Shown: positions 13,737-21,894, counted from the first letter of the stretch. The stretch is DNA of 42,148 bases from CAYRPN01 sp964426135 (GCA_964426135.1 CAYRPN010000045.1:1-42148), one strand, 5' to 3'. Notes: a model not told the origin generated them from the sequence alone. A program made the numbers and translations.

Positions 13737-14081
13737 ATGCCTCGTGGACACGTCCTCGTCTGTCTTCTTCTGCTTGCCGCGGTCATCGCAGGTTGCGCTC
13801 AAAATTTCTTCAAGCCCGATCTCCGCTCATACGGGCAGATGGCGATCACTCCGTTCCTTCTCCTGATTGTCATCTCGTTCTGGCTGGGGCAGGACTGGGC
13901 CAGATCAGCCGCGGCGCTCTGTTGCATCTTCGCCTGGGTTCGCCTGGTGATCTTCTTAAACGAGGACACGAAGGACACGGCCGATCTGGTGATCCGCGTC
14001 GCAGAAGTAGTGCTGTCTTTTCCGCTGCTGGCGTACATCGGACGCGCCGACGTCATCGCGTATTTTCAGGCCAGGAAATGA
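13737..14081 (+). CDS. small membrane protein, possible lipoprotein signal
   Basis: This 114 aa product starts nine bases after the PEP-CTERM stop and is probably co-transcribed. It has an N-terminal hydrophobic segment ending in IAGC, which matches a lipobox, and further hydrophobic segments (AITPFLLLIVISFWLG, AAALCCIFAWVRLVIFL, VVLSFPLLAYIG). It therefore looks like a small multi-span protein rather than a classic lipoprotein. No family is recognised and no clear ribosome-binding site was seen, so translational coupling to the upstream gene is possible. Confidence 0.55.
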   Translation: MPRGHVLVCLLLLAAVIAGCAQNFFKPDLRSYGQMAITPFLLLIVISFWLGQDWARSAAALCCIFAWVRLVIFLNEDTKDTADLVIRVAEVVLSFPLLAYIGRADVIAYFQARK

Positions 14082-14121
14082 TTCCGCCAAGACAAAAGAA
14101 GAGCCCTTGGCGGCGAATAAT

Positions 14122-14228
14122 GCAGCGAGCCGGGCCGTACTCGGCCCGACGGTCGTGTCTAGTCTTGCAAGTCCTTCACAAGTGATCCAGGGTGGATTCG
14201 TCGGGCCGGATACGGCCCGGCTCGCTGC
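14122..14228. repeat. inverted repeat between convergent genes
   Basis: Two 29-base arms (14122-14150 and 14200-14228) are inverted repeats with two mismatches. Each arm contains its own small palindrome (CGGGCCG...CGGCCCG). The element lies between the small membrane protein and the convergent isomerase gene and could end transcription from both sides, though no T-run is present. Confidence 0.7.
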
Positions 14229-14252
14229 GGCTCGCTGCGACTCGCCGCGTCC

Positions 14253-15602
14253 TCACACCGGCAACCCCACAAACCTGCGGTAGTTCTCACGCAGCAATAG
14301 CGCCACGTCGCGCCTGATCTGATCCTCGCTCACGCGGTAGCCGCTATCCGCCAGGTCGGCGTACTTGTCGGTGAGCACCTTGGCGATGATTCGCCGGCTG
14401 TGGTCCCACTTGTAGATGAGCTGCTCGATGATCCGGGCGTCGCTGTGCTGCGGCACCATGGTCGTGCCCAGAAGCTCCAGCCGCATGCGGGTGATTTCCT
14501 CGATCAGCGACGGGTTGTTGAGGAACCACCAGCAGCCGAAGGGCAGGATGTTGCCGAACTTCCTCGCAGCCACGGCGAGCGCATGCTGATTCTCCCGCGC
14601 CAGCATCGTCACCATGAAACGGTTGTCGGGAAACTGCCGGGCGAGATTGGTGACGACGGCAATATCCGCGGTGCCCAGCATGTCGCCGGCATCTCGCAAG
14701 GCGGGGTTCACCTGCCGGGTCACGCCCACCATGATCGCCCAGGGCATGTTCCGCTCGGCGAGCACGGGCATCAGCATCTCGCGGATCACGCGGTCGCTGG
14801 CATTGCGCTGCGGCGGCGGCGTGGGGTACTGGAAATCCGGCGGCAGGCTGGTGGCGACGTACACCGCCTTCATGCGGTCCAGCCAGTCGGTGAGGAACCG
14901 CTTGCCCTCGTCGATCGTCATGCCGCTGAAATCAGGCTTCACGTCATAGCCCAGTTCGCGCAGCACCTTCGCCGCGGCAGGCCAGTCGACGATCATCTTG
15001 TCGATGCGCAGCACCGAGGCGAAGCGCGGATCGCTCAGGAGCGGCTCAGCGTTGTGCGTCCACAGCTCGCGCTCGCTTTCGCTGAACACCTCATTCGTCA
15101 TCGTGATCTGATCGACGTTGGCGAGTTTCATCACGCGATCAACGTATTCGTGCGGGTTCTGCTGCGCGAACCAGGCGCGGTACGAGTCCAGCGTCTTCTC
15201 ATGCGGATCCAGGCCCAGCTTGGTCAGCGTGGTGATCACGCCGCGGCAGGCTTCACTCATCGGCGTCCGCTCGACGAACAGGTGCTTCCAGATGTGGTCC
15301 GCCTGCTGAGCCTTGGTCATCGAGAAGAACGACCACGTGGGGATTTCCTTGGGCGTGACCACGCGGAACACCTCGGCGATGAGGTAGTGGTACGTGAGCA
15401 ACTCATCAATGCCCCAGAGGAACAGTCCCCCGGACCCGCTGGTGGAATGCCCATCGGCGCCGGCCTGCGACGGGCCCGGGTTGACGCCGAACGCCGGGGA
15501 AAACACATGCGTGTGCAGATCGGTGACGGGCTGGGCGGCGACGATCGCCGACACCGTGGCGGAAAGGGCGGAACGATCCAATGGGGAATGCGCGGTGGTC
15601 AT
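14253..15602 (-). CDS. glucuronate isomerase family protein (UxaC-like amidohydrolase)
   Basis: A 449 aa metal-dependent TIM-barrel protein of the uronate isomerase family, which interconverts aldose and ketose uronates in the cytoplasm. Family features are the metal site DLHTHVF (28-34) near the N terminus, ILPFGCWWFLNNPSLIEEI and VPQHSDARIIEQLIYKWDHSRRI close to the C terminus. A Gly/Ser-rich loop (about 42-60) is unusual. Length matches the family (E. coli UxaC is 470). No other uronate genes are adjacent, so the substrate is uncertain, and planctomycete members of this family may act on other sugars. Confidence 0.82.
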   Translation of the reverse strand: MTTAHSPLDRSALSATVSAIVAAQPVTDLHTHVFSPAFGVNPGPSQAGADGHSTSGSGGLFLWGIDELLTYHYLIAEVFRVVTPKEIPTWSFFSMTKAQQADHIWKHLFVERTPMSEACRGVITTLTKLGLDPHEKTLDSYRAWFAQQNPHEYVDRVMKLANVDQITMTNEVFSESERELWTHNAEPLLSDPRFASVLRIDKMIVDWPAAAKVLRELGYDVKPDFSGMTIDEGKRFLTDWLDRMKAVYVATSLPPDFQYPTPPPQRNASDRVIREMLMPVLAERNMPWAIMVGVTRQVNPALRDAGDMLGTADIAVVTNLARQFPDNRFMVTMLARENQHALAVAARKFGNILPFGCWWFLNNPSLIEEITRMRLELLGTTMVPQHSDARIIEQLIYKWDHSRRIIAKVLTDKYADLADSGYRVSEDQIRRDVALLLRENYRRFVGLPV

Positions 15603-15649
15603 GCTCGGTGGATTCTAACGAGTGAGTTGAGTGCGGCGCCTGCGGTCAA

Positions 15650-15972
15650 TGACGAATGTCGAATGCGCGAATGTCGAATGAATGACGAATACTTGAATGT
15701 CGAATGCCAAATGGCGGACCGAACTCAATGAGCAAGGGCCTGCGCGACAATAAGCTGAACGTTCTGACCTCGCGCAAAGGCGCAAAGCTCGCAAAGAAAA
15801 CCACCGCTCTGCGTGCTTTGCGCCTTTGCGCGAGTTTCAGTCCATGACGTGAACTGCTCAACGTATCAATGCGCGGCGATTGGGGTGCTCACCTGCGAGC
15901 GATCTCCGTCATTCGGCATTTGTCATTTCGACATTCGGCATTCATTAGACATTCGAGCATTCGACATTTTCG
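15650..15972. repeat. nested inverted repeats downstream of peptide deformylase
   Basis: Outer tracts of GAATGTCGAATG-type units (about 15653-15712) face their complements (about 15908-15968, CATTCGACATT-type). Inside is a perfect 20-base inverted repeat at 15769-15788 and 15815-15834 with arm CTCGCGCAAAGGCGCAAAGC. No gene is supported between 15603 and 16016. Confidence 0.75.
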
Positions 15973-15984
15973 CCTTGGCCGCAG

Positions 15985-16007
15985 CGGGGCAAGCCCCGTC
16001 GCTAAAC
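15985..16007. repeat. REP-like unit downstream of def
   Basis: The unit CGGGGCAAGCCCCG plus TCGCTAAAC ends ten bases from the def stop codon. It is the same 23-base unit as the pair at 16615-16637 and 16669-16691 upstream of def. Confidence 0.75.
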
Positions 16008-16016
16008 AGCGGCAAC

Positions 16017-16589
16017 TCACGCCGCGCTGTCTTCCAGTTCCTTGATCGCCTTGCGACACGCCCGGCGATCCATCTCCGTCATGCGGTCCAGCAGCAGCAC
16101 GCCGTCGAGGTGATCCGTCTCGTGCTGCCAGACGCGGGCGGCCAGTTCTTCGCTGCTGAGCGTGAAACTCTTGCCCGCCAGGTCGAGCGCCGTGACGGTG
16201 ATGCCCTTGGGCCGGCGAATCGTCGCGCGGATGTCGGGCAAACTCAGGCAGCCTTCCTCGTAATCGCTCACCTCGCGCGAAGGCATCGACAGCACCGGGT
16301 TGATGAACACCAGATCATCCTCCGGCTGGCCCGTGGGATTCGCCACGAACATCCGCCACGGCAGCCCCACCTGCGGCGCCGCCAGCCCCACACCCGGCGC
16401 TGCGTGCATCAGCACCAGCATGCGCACCGCCACCGCGCGGACCTCCTCGGTGATCTGCGACAGCGGCTTGGCCTTGGCGCGCAGCACGGGATGCGGGTAA
16501 TTCACGATCTTCAGCTTTTGCGGGTCGATCGGCACAGCGGCGGATGGTAGGCGGTCGGCGAAGGGTTCGTCAACGGCCGGCGCCGGCAT
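16017..16589 (-). CDS. def: peptide deformylase
   Basis: This enzyme removes the N-formyl group from nascent proteins at the ribosome. The 190 aa product has all three signatures: GVGLAAPQVG (66-75), EGCLSLP with metal ligand C114, and QHETDH (155-160) with metal ligands H156 and H160 and catalytic E157. Motif 3 reads HETDH, within the normal HExxH pattern. The N-terminal 25 residues before QKLKIVNYPHPVLR are not conserved, so the true start could be slightly downstream. fmt, its usual partner, is not adjacent. The gene is bracketed by copies of one palindromic repeat family. Confidence 0.95.
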   Translation of the reverse strand: MPAPAVDEPFADRLPSAAVPIDPQKLKIVNYPHPVLRAKAKPLSQITEEVRAVAVRMLVLMHAAPGVGLAAPQVGLPWRMFVANPTGQPEDDLVFINPVLSMPSREVSDYEEGCLSLPDIRATIRRPKGITVTALDLAGKSFTLSSEELAARVWQHETDHLDGVLLLDRMTEMDRRACRKAIKELEDSAA

Positions 16590-16614
16590 GGCGACCTAAC
16601 GGCATCACCGCGAA

Positions 16615-16691
16615 GTTTAGCGACGGGGCTTGCCCCGCTCCCATCGGCGTGCGGGAGATCCGCCGGAACGGGGCAAGCCCCGTCGCTAAAC
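16615..16691. repeat. perfect inverted repeat pair between def and the sulfatase
   Basis: The arms GTTTAGCGACGGGGCTTG plus CCCCG at 16615-16637 and its exact complement at 16669-16691 are separated by 31 bases. Each arm also contains the small palindrome CGGGGC/GCCCCG. Confidence 0.85.
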
Positions 16692-16724
16692 TGTCGGTAA
16701 GCGCCATAACCGGAGTCCACCGCG

Positions 16725-18536
16725 ATGCGATTGATCACCTATTTCGTCGGCGTCATCTTCCTGATTGGCGCACACGCGACCGCGCGCCCAATCCTTGCCG
16801 ACACGAAACCCAACATCGTGCTCATCCTCATCGACGACCTGGGCCAGCGCGACCTGGGTTGTTACGGCAGCACGTACTACAAGACGCCGAATATCGACAG
16901 ACTCGCCAAGGACGGTTCGCGCTTCACCGACGCCTACGCCGCCTGTCCCGTGTGTTCGCCGACGCGGGCTTCGATCATGACCGGCAAATATCCTGCGCGG
17001 CTGCATGTCACCGACTGGATTCCCGGTCGTGCGGATCGGCCTGATCAGAAAATGGCCCGGCCGGCGAATCGGCAGGAACTGCCGCTGGAAGAAATCACGC
17101 TTGCCGAAGCGTTCAAGAGCGCGGGTTACGCCACCGGCCACATCGGCAAGTGGCACCTGGGCGGCAAGGGATTTGAGCCGCAGAAACAAGGATTCGACGT
17201 CAACATCGCCGGCGATCACACCGGCACCCCGCGATCCTATCTCGCACCCTTCAAGGACAACCGCGGCGGCGAGATGAACGGCCTGGAGGACGCGCCGAAG
17301 GGCGAATACCTCACCGATCGTCTCACCACCGAAGCGGAGAAGTTCATCGAGCAGAATCGCGAGAAGCCGTTTTTCCTTTACCTGGCCCATTACGCCGTGC
17401 ATACGCCGCTGAATGCGAAGCCCGAAGTGCAGGCGAAATACAAGGGCGAGATGAAGCTCGGCTCGCAGAGCAATCCAATCTATGCCGCGATGATCGAAAG
17501 CATGGATGACAGCGTCGGGCGCGTGCTTGCCAAGCTGGATGCATTGAAGCTGAGCGATCACACGATCGTACTTTTCACCAGCGACAACGGCGGGCTCTGT
17601 ACGATCGAAGGCCCGAATACGCCGGCGACGATCAATTCGCCGCTACGCGAGGGCAAGGGCCATCTGTATGAAGGCGGCATCCGCGTGCCGCTGATCGTGC
17701 TCGGGCCGGGTGTCGCCGCCGGCGCGGCACCGAGCGTGCCCGTGTGCAGCATCGATTTCTTTCCGACGCTGCTCGAGATGTGCGGAATCAAGAGCGACGC
17801 GAAGGTCGACGGCATCAGCCTCGCACCGGTCTTGAAGGACGCCAAGGCGGCGCTGCCGCGCGAGGCGCTTTACTGGCACTATCCGCACTACTCGAATCAG
17901 ATCAGCAAGCCCGGCGCGGCGATCCGCGCCGGCGAGTGGAAGCTGATCGAATTCTACGACGACGGCCGGCGCGAGCTTTTCAACGTCGGCAAGAACGCCG
18001 GCGAGGGACAGAACATGATCGCGGACAAGCCGGAGATCGCGAAGGAACTGGGCGCGAAGCTCGACGCGTGGCGCAAGGACGTCGGTGCCCAGATGATGAC
18101 GGAGAATCCCAACTACACACCCGGCCCACAGGACAAGCAAGGCGTCATCACGCTGCACGCCCGACATGCGAGCGTGCATGGGATCATGCTTCGCTACGAG
18201 CCGCTGCCGCACAAGGACACGCTGGGTTACTGGGTGCGGGCCGAGGACTGGGCGAGCTTCGAGTTCACCGTCACGACGCCGGGCAAGTTCGAGATCGAAG
18301 CGCTGCAAGGCTGCGGCAAGGGCAGCGGCAACGCCGAGGTGAACTTCGCCGTGGGCGAGCAGGTGGTGAAGATGGTGGTGGAGGACACGGGGCACTTCCA
18401 GAACTTCAAGCCGCGCGTGATCGGACAGATCACGATCGAGAAGGCGGGGCGCTACACGCTGACGGTGAAGCCACAGAAGAAGCCGGGCGTGGCGGTGATG
18501 GATCTGCGGATGGTGACGCTGAAGCCAGTCAAGTGA
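16725..18536 (+). CDS. type I sulfatase, secreted, with C-terminal beta domain
   Basis: A 603 aa arylsulfatase-superfamily hydrolase that removes sulfate esters, probably from sulfated polysaccharides, outside the cytoplasm. It has a signal peptide (cleavage near residues 20-26). The metal site IDDLG is at D37/D38. The formylglycine signature is C77-S-P79-T-R81 in CSPTRASIMTGKYP, so C77 would be converted to formylglycine. HIGKWHLGG and LFTSDNGG are also present. After the catalytic part, residues about 480-600 form an extra beta-rich domain (VRAEDWASFEFTV, GNAEVNFAVGEQVV) that resembles a carbohydrate-binding or galactose-binding-like module. No sulfatase-maturating enzyme is in the window. 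Substrate specificity cannot be read from sequence. Confidence 0.93.
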   Translation: MRLITYFVGVIFLIGAHATARPILADTKPNIVLILIDDLGQRDLGCYGSTYYKTPNIDRLAKDGSRFTDAYAACPVCSPTRASIMTGKYPARLHVTDWIPGRADRPDQKMARPANRQELPLEEITLAEAFKSAGYATGHIGKWHLGGKGFEPQKQGFDVNIAGDHTGTPRSYLAPFKDNRGGEMNGLEDAPKGEYLTDRLTTEAEKFIEQNREKPFFLYLAHYAVHTPLNAKPEVQAKYKGEMKLGSQSNPIYAAMIESMDDSVGRVLAKLDALKLSDHTIVLFTSDNGGLCTIEGPNTPATINSPLREGKGHLYEGGIRVPLIVLGPGVAAGAAPSVPVCSIDFFPTLLEMCGIKSDAKVDGISLAPVLKDAKAALPREALYWHYPHYSNQISKPGAAIRAGEWKLIEFYDDGRRELFNVGKNAGEGQNMIADKPEIAKELGAKLDAWRKDVGAQMMTENPNYTPGPQDKQGVITLHARHASVHGIMLRYEPLPHKDTLGYWVRAEDWASFEFTVTTPGKFEIEALQGCGKGSGNAEVNFAVGEQVVKMVVEDTGHFQNFKPRVIGQITIEKAGRYTLTVKPQKKPGVAVMDLRMVTLKPVK

Positions 18537-18551
18537 AATCCCGCATCAGGT

Positions 18552-18571
18552 GTTGGCACTTCAGTGCCAAC
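18552..18571. repeat. palindromic repeat, GTTGGCACTT family
   Basis: A perfect 20-base palindrome, GTTGGCACTT / CAGTGCCAAC apart from its centre. Related copies are at 18713-18731 and 19231-19250. Confidence 0.75.
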
Positions 18572-18712
18572 CGCCCGGCGAAGAGTGGGTGCCCAGCGTG
18601 GGACAGACTCGCGGAGCGCCACGTGAATATTGAACCCATTTTCATATATTATTTGTCCGCCCTTTCGCCATCTGTGCCTCCGCCATCACCCATCGCCCCG
18701 CGCATCCCGTTC

Positions 18713-18731
18713 GTTGGCACTGAAGTGCCAC
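18713..18731. repeat. palindromic repeat, GTTGGCACTT family
   Basis: A second copy with centre CTGAAG. It is followed by a pyrimidine-rich tract of about 100 bases (18740-18838) that holds no gene. Confidence 0.7.
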
Positions 18732-18832
18732 CACCTGAATCTCCATTTCCCCCAATTCCTTCTTTCGTTTCTCCAATTTCTCCACCTTCATGACCTCCTC
18801 AAATTCTTCTGCTCACTTCTTCTCTTTTTCTC

Positions 18833-18860
18833 TTGCTTTGGCGAAAACATAGTCGATAAT
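18833..18860 (+). promoter_or_regulatory. sigma-70-type promoter of the candidate ncRNA
   Basis: TTGCTT (18833-18838) and GATAAT (18855-18860) are 16 bases apart. They match the consensus at most positions and sit directly before the structured segment that ends in an intrinsic terminator. Confidence 0.5.
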
Positions 18861-18866
18861 TGAAGT

Positions 18867-19204
18867 GTCAGGCCGAGGCGCTTTCTCAAGACGGGTACAA
18901 AGCCCGCGACTGAATGAGCGACCACGGTTTGATCGAGCGGGTCGACGTACCCTTCGGCTCGCGCGTTGTGCCTCGTGAGACGTTACGAGGCTGGAGCGTT
19001 CTGGCGGCTGGGGTCGGCTTGGGCCCTGTGGCTCAACCCCGAAGCCCGGCGACGGCTGGAGTTGTCCTTCTCAAAGGGAGGTGATCCATGTCCGACTGTA
19101 CCAAGGGGCTGCGCCTCTGATGGCAGTCCGACGGGGCTGCCCCTACAGCGCAACCCCACACAGGTTTCGCCCGCCCGGACAATCTCCGGGCGGGCCTTTT
19201 TTTT
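18867..19204 (+). ncRNA. candidate structured RNA or leader, about 340 nt
   Basis: A promoter-like sequence upstream and an intrinsic terminator downstream bound a GC-rich segment without a long ORF. It can fold into successive hairpins: 18892-18906 (CGGG/CCCG); 18935-18961 (CGAGC/GCTCG around GGGT/ACCC); 18971-18990 (CCTCGT/ACGAGG); and near 19015-19046 (GGCTT...GAAGCC). It contains a near-perfect anti-16S Shine-Dalgarno match (19073-19087) followed by an ATG and a 10-codon frame. It does not match the tmRNA, RNase P, SRP or 6S landmarks I know. hisD begins 170 bases after the terminator, so it could be an independent ncRNA or a hisD leader. Confidence 0.45.
19169..19204 (+). terminator. intrinsic terminator upstream of hisD
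   Basis: A perfect 11-bp stem (GCCCGCCCGGA / TCCGGGCGGGC) with a five-base loop is followed by C and eight T residues. This is the strongest Rho-independent terminator in the window. Confidence 0.9.
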
Positions 19205-19230
19205 GAGCGAAATCTTTCGCGGGCTCGATC

Positions 19231-19250
19231 GTTGGCACTGAAGTGCCGAC
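19231..19250. repeat. palindromic repeat, GTTGGCACTT family
   Basis: A third copy (GTTGGCACTGAAGTGCCGAC). The rest of the stretch up to hisD is a pyrimidine-rich tract (about 19300-19365) without a gene. Confidence 0.7.
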
Positions 19251-19374
19251 ACCCGAACCCTTTCAGCGGGTTCTTTCCATTCGTTCTTGCTTTGTTTGCG
19301 TCTGATTTCACATCTTCTTTACCTCCTCCACCTCCCCTACCTTCTTGACCTTCTTCTTCCTAGCATGTTCCCCC

Positions 19375-20748
19375 ATGCAACTGACCGTCCACGCCATCCG
19401 CAATGCCATCGATCTCGACTCGCAACCTTGGTTCCGCGATCTGCGGGCCAGCGCTCTGCCCGGCGGCGATGTGGCAGCCAACGTCGCCGCCATCATCGCC
19501 GACGTGCGCGAGCATGGCGATAACGCCGTGGTGAAATACATGCGACAGTGGACGGACCCGGCGTTCACCGCCGACCGCATTCTGGTGAAAGCTGCGGAAT
19601 TGAAGCGCGCTCTGGACGCACTCGACAAAGACATGCGCGGCGTCCTGGAGCGTTCGATCGAACACGTCCGCGCATACCAGACGCACATCCTGCCCGCGCC
19701 CGTGACGCCGATCATCATTGACGGCGCGGAGATGTGCCTGCGATGGACGCCCGTATCAAGCGTGGGCCTGGCGGTGCCCGGCGGCAAGGCGGCATATCCG
19801 TCGAGCGTCATCATGCTCGCCATCCCCGCGCTGGCGGCCGGCGTGGACCCGCGCGGCATCAGCGTCGTCACCCCGCCGCCGACGCGAACGGGCACAGGAA
19901 AAGGCACCCCCTCACCCCAGCCCTCTCCCCCCGAGCGGGGAGAGGGGGCCGGAGCAGACATCAACCCGCTCGTGCTCGCCACCTGCGCCCTGTGCGGCAT
20001 CGAGCGCGTCTATCGCATCGGCGGCGCCCAGGCGATGGCGGCACTCGCCTTCGGCACGAAGACCGTCGCCCCCGTCGACATGATCGTCGGCCCCGGCAAT
20101 GTCTTCACACAGCTCGCCAAGCAGCAACTCATGGGCCGCGTGGGCATCGACGGGTTCTACGGCCCCAGCGAGATCGTCGTCATCGCCGACGACAGCGCCA
20201 GCCCCGCGCGGGTCGCCGCCGACCTGATCGCACAGGCGGAGCACGATCCGGGCCGGTGCATTCTCGTTTCATGGTCGCGCAAAGCGATCGATGGGATCAA
20301 CGGCGAGATCGCAAAGCAGCTGCGCGGCCGCGCTCGCGTCAAGGCGATCGAGGCGTCGCTCATGGAATGGTCCGCTGCGCTGCTCGTGCCCGACGAGGCG
20401 ACGGCGATCGAGGTGAGCGACGTGATCGCCGCGGAACACGTGAACCTCGCCGTGGCCGATCCGGACGCCCTGCTGCAAAAACTGCGGCACGCCGGCGCTT
20501 ATTTTCTTTCCGACAAGTCCCCCGTCGCCGCCGGCGATTACTACGCCGGGCCAAGCCACAGCCTGCCCACCGGCACGACCGCCCGATTCAACAGCGGCAT
20601 CAGCGTCTACACGTTTCTCAAACGCAGCGGCACTGTTCACTACCGCACCGGCATGAGCGCCGCCACGATCGAATCCATCGCCCGCTTCGCCGAGGCGGAA
20701 GGCCTCGATGGCCACGCAGCGTCGGTCAAGGCGCGGGCAGAACGATGA
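19375..20748 (+). CDS. hisD: histidinol dehydrogenase with in-frame repeat insertion
   Basis: HisD is the zinc- and NAD-dependent enzyme for the last two oxidations of histidine synthesis, from histidinol to histidine. The 458 aa product has the zinc ligands Q287 and H290 (AQAEHD), D388 (AGDYYAGP) and H447 (GLDGHAA) and the catalytic pair E354-H355 (AAEHVNLAV). All lie at a constant offset of 28 from E. coli HisD. Residues about 179-193 (PSPQPSPPERGEGAGA region) are an extra loop coded by a REP-like palindrome. I chose the ATG at 19375; an in-frame ATG at 19345 lies in a pyrimidine-rich tract. No strong ribosome-binding site was seen. No other his genes are adjacent. Confidence 0.94.
   Translation: MQLTVHAIRNAIDLDSQPWFRDLRASALPGGDVAANVAAIIADVREHGDNAVVKYMRQWTDPAFTADRILVKAAELKRALDALDKDMRGVLERSIEHVRAYQTHILPAPVTPIIIDGAEMCLRWTPVSSVGLAVPGGKAAYPSSVIMLAIPALAAGVDPRGISVVTPPPTRTGTGKGTPSPQPSPPERGEGAGADINPLVLATCALCGIERVYRIGGAQAMAALAFGTKTVAPVDMIVGPGNVFTQLAKQQLMGRVGIDGFYGPSEIVVIADDSASPARVAADLIAQAEHDPGRCILVSWSRKAIDGINGEIAKQLRGRARVKAIEASLMEWSAALLVPDEATAIEVSDVIAAEHVNLAVADPDALLQKLRHAGAYFLSDKSPVAAGDYYAGPSHSLPTGTTARFNSGISVYTFLKRSGTVHYRTGMSAATIESIARFAEAEGLDGHAASVKARAER
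19909..19952. repeat. REP-like palindrome inside hisD
   Basis: One copy of the CCCTCACCCCAGCCCTCTCC family with a GGGGAGAGGG right arm. It lies in frame in hisD and is the same unit as in bioA (5706-5901) and at 33404-33680. Confidence 0.85.
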
Positions 20749-20757
20749 ATCATCCGC

Positions 20758-21891
20758 TCAATCAATCTCATCCTTCGGCAACGGCGGCCTGGGCGGTGGC
20801 GGCGGCGCGGGTTGCGGGTTTACCGGCGGCGGCGGTGGAGGCGGAGCGGGCTTCACCGGTTCCTCGATGCATTTGAAAACGCCGGCGAGGCGCACCTTCC
20901 ATTCCTCCGGCGTGGCGGTCGGATCCCAGCCGCCGGCGATCTCCGCTTCATCGCACAGGTGCCGCGCCGTCTGGTAAACGCCGAAGCCGTCGGGCCAGAC
21001 CACGAAGCGGGCGAACGTCTTTCTGCGGTCGGCCCGCTTGAGCGCCCGTTGAAAAATCGAGCTGGGCGCCTTGATGCGATCCGCCGGCTCGCCGGTGTTG
21101 GGCCTCCGCTCCAGCAGCAGCGTGATGCCGTTGTTCTCGAACTTCGCATGCAGGCGGAACTGCGTGTCGCCGACGTTCGCCTTTTCAAAGTAATCCACCA
21201 GCTTTTTGCAGTCGATCGGCAGCGAGAAATCGCGCCGGCCCGGATACTGCTGGCGGATGAAGGCGCGCACCGCCGTCTCGGCGCGCTCCTGCAGCGTCTC
21301 CGCATCCACGTGCCAGACGCGATCGCCGCGGCAGAGAAACAGCACCGGCTGCGCGCCGGGCGGCGCGGGCCGGGGATTCGGCAGGCGCACCACGTTCGCC
21401 GGCGGCAACTGCGGGGCGGGCGTCTGATCGAGCAGGGCTCGAAGTCGCGCCACCTCCGTCAGCGCGGTGGTCACCTGCTTGTCCAGTTCCTCGCTGCGCT
21501 TGCGGCGATCATCGATCTGTTTCTGAAGCTGTGCGAGATCGACCGTGGCGGGCGGCTTTTCCTCCAGTTCCTTGCGCAGCTCGCCGGCGATGCGCGCCAT
21601 GTCGATCGCCTGCGTCCGGTCCAGCGCGAGGCTGCCGCTGATGTCCGTCCATCGCTGCCGCACCGCGTCGAGGAGTTTCTTCAGGTCGGCCGACTGTTCC
21701 TTCGCTTTCACCAGCTCGTCCGGCGCGATCTCCACAACCTGCTCGCCCGCCATGAGCAGCCGCCGCACCGCGTCGCTGACGCCCAGGTGCATGAGCATCA
21801 GCAGCATGACGAGAAAGCCCATCACGTCGGTGAGCGTATCGATCAGGAGATCGAAGTTGCGGTCTTCATCATTTTTGCGGCGACGAGGCAT
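20758..21891 (-). CDS. ExbD/TolR-like protein with coiled coil and C-terminal periplasmic domain
   Basis: A 377 aa protein. It has a short basic N terminus (MPRRRKNDEDRN), one membrane helix (LIDTLTDVMGFLVMLLMLMHLG) of the ExbD/TolR/MotB stator type, and a coiled coil (about 50-160). A periplasmic domain (about 185-345) contains VVWPDGFGVYQTARHL, and the tail is proline-rich. The aspartate in the helix (D18 or D22 region) is a candidate proton carrier. It is the last gene of a tightly packed set and starts three bases after the preceding gene. The VxxDGxGxYxxARH pattern recurs in the other ExbD-like protein (22353-23174). It probably uses the proton gradient with the ExbB partner. Its target is unknown. 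Confidence 0.68.
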   Translation of the reverse strand: MPRRRKNDEDRNFDLLIDTLTDVMGFLVMLLMLMHLGVSDAVRRLLMAGEQVVEIAPDELVKAKEQSADLKKLLDAVRQRWTDISGSLALDRTQAIDMARIAGELRKELEEKPPATVDLAQLQKQIDDRRKRSEELDKQVTTALTEVARLRALLDQTPAPQLPPANVVRLPNPRPAPPGAQPVLFLCRGDRVWHVDAETLQERAETAVRAFIRQQYPGRRDFSLPIDCKKLVDYFEKANVGDTQFRLHAKFENNGITLLLERRPNTGEPADRIKAPSSIFQRALKRADRRKTFARFVVWPDGFGVYQTARHLCDEAEIAGGWDPTATPEEWKVRLAGVFKCIEEPVKPAPPPPPPPVNPQPAPPPPPRPPLPKDEID

Positions 21892-21894
21892 GTT

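Noticed and set aside
14400..15731. 443-codon frame opposite the isomerase gene
   Set aside because: Antisense shadow that continues into the GAATGTC repeats.
15646..15861. 71-codon minus-strand frame
   Set aside because: It is coded wholly by inverted-repeat DNA.
18867..19204. Classical histidine attenuator before hisD
   Set aside because: A terminator is present but no leader frame with consecutive His codons was found.
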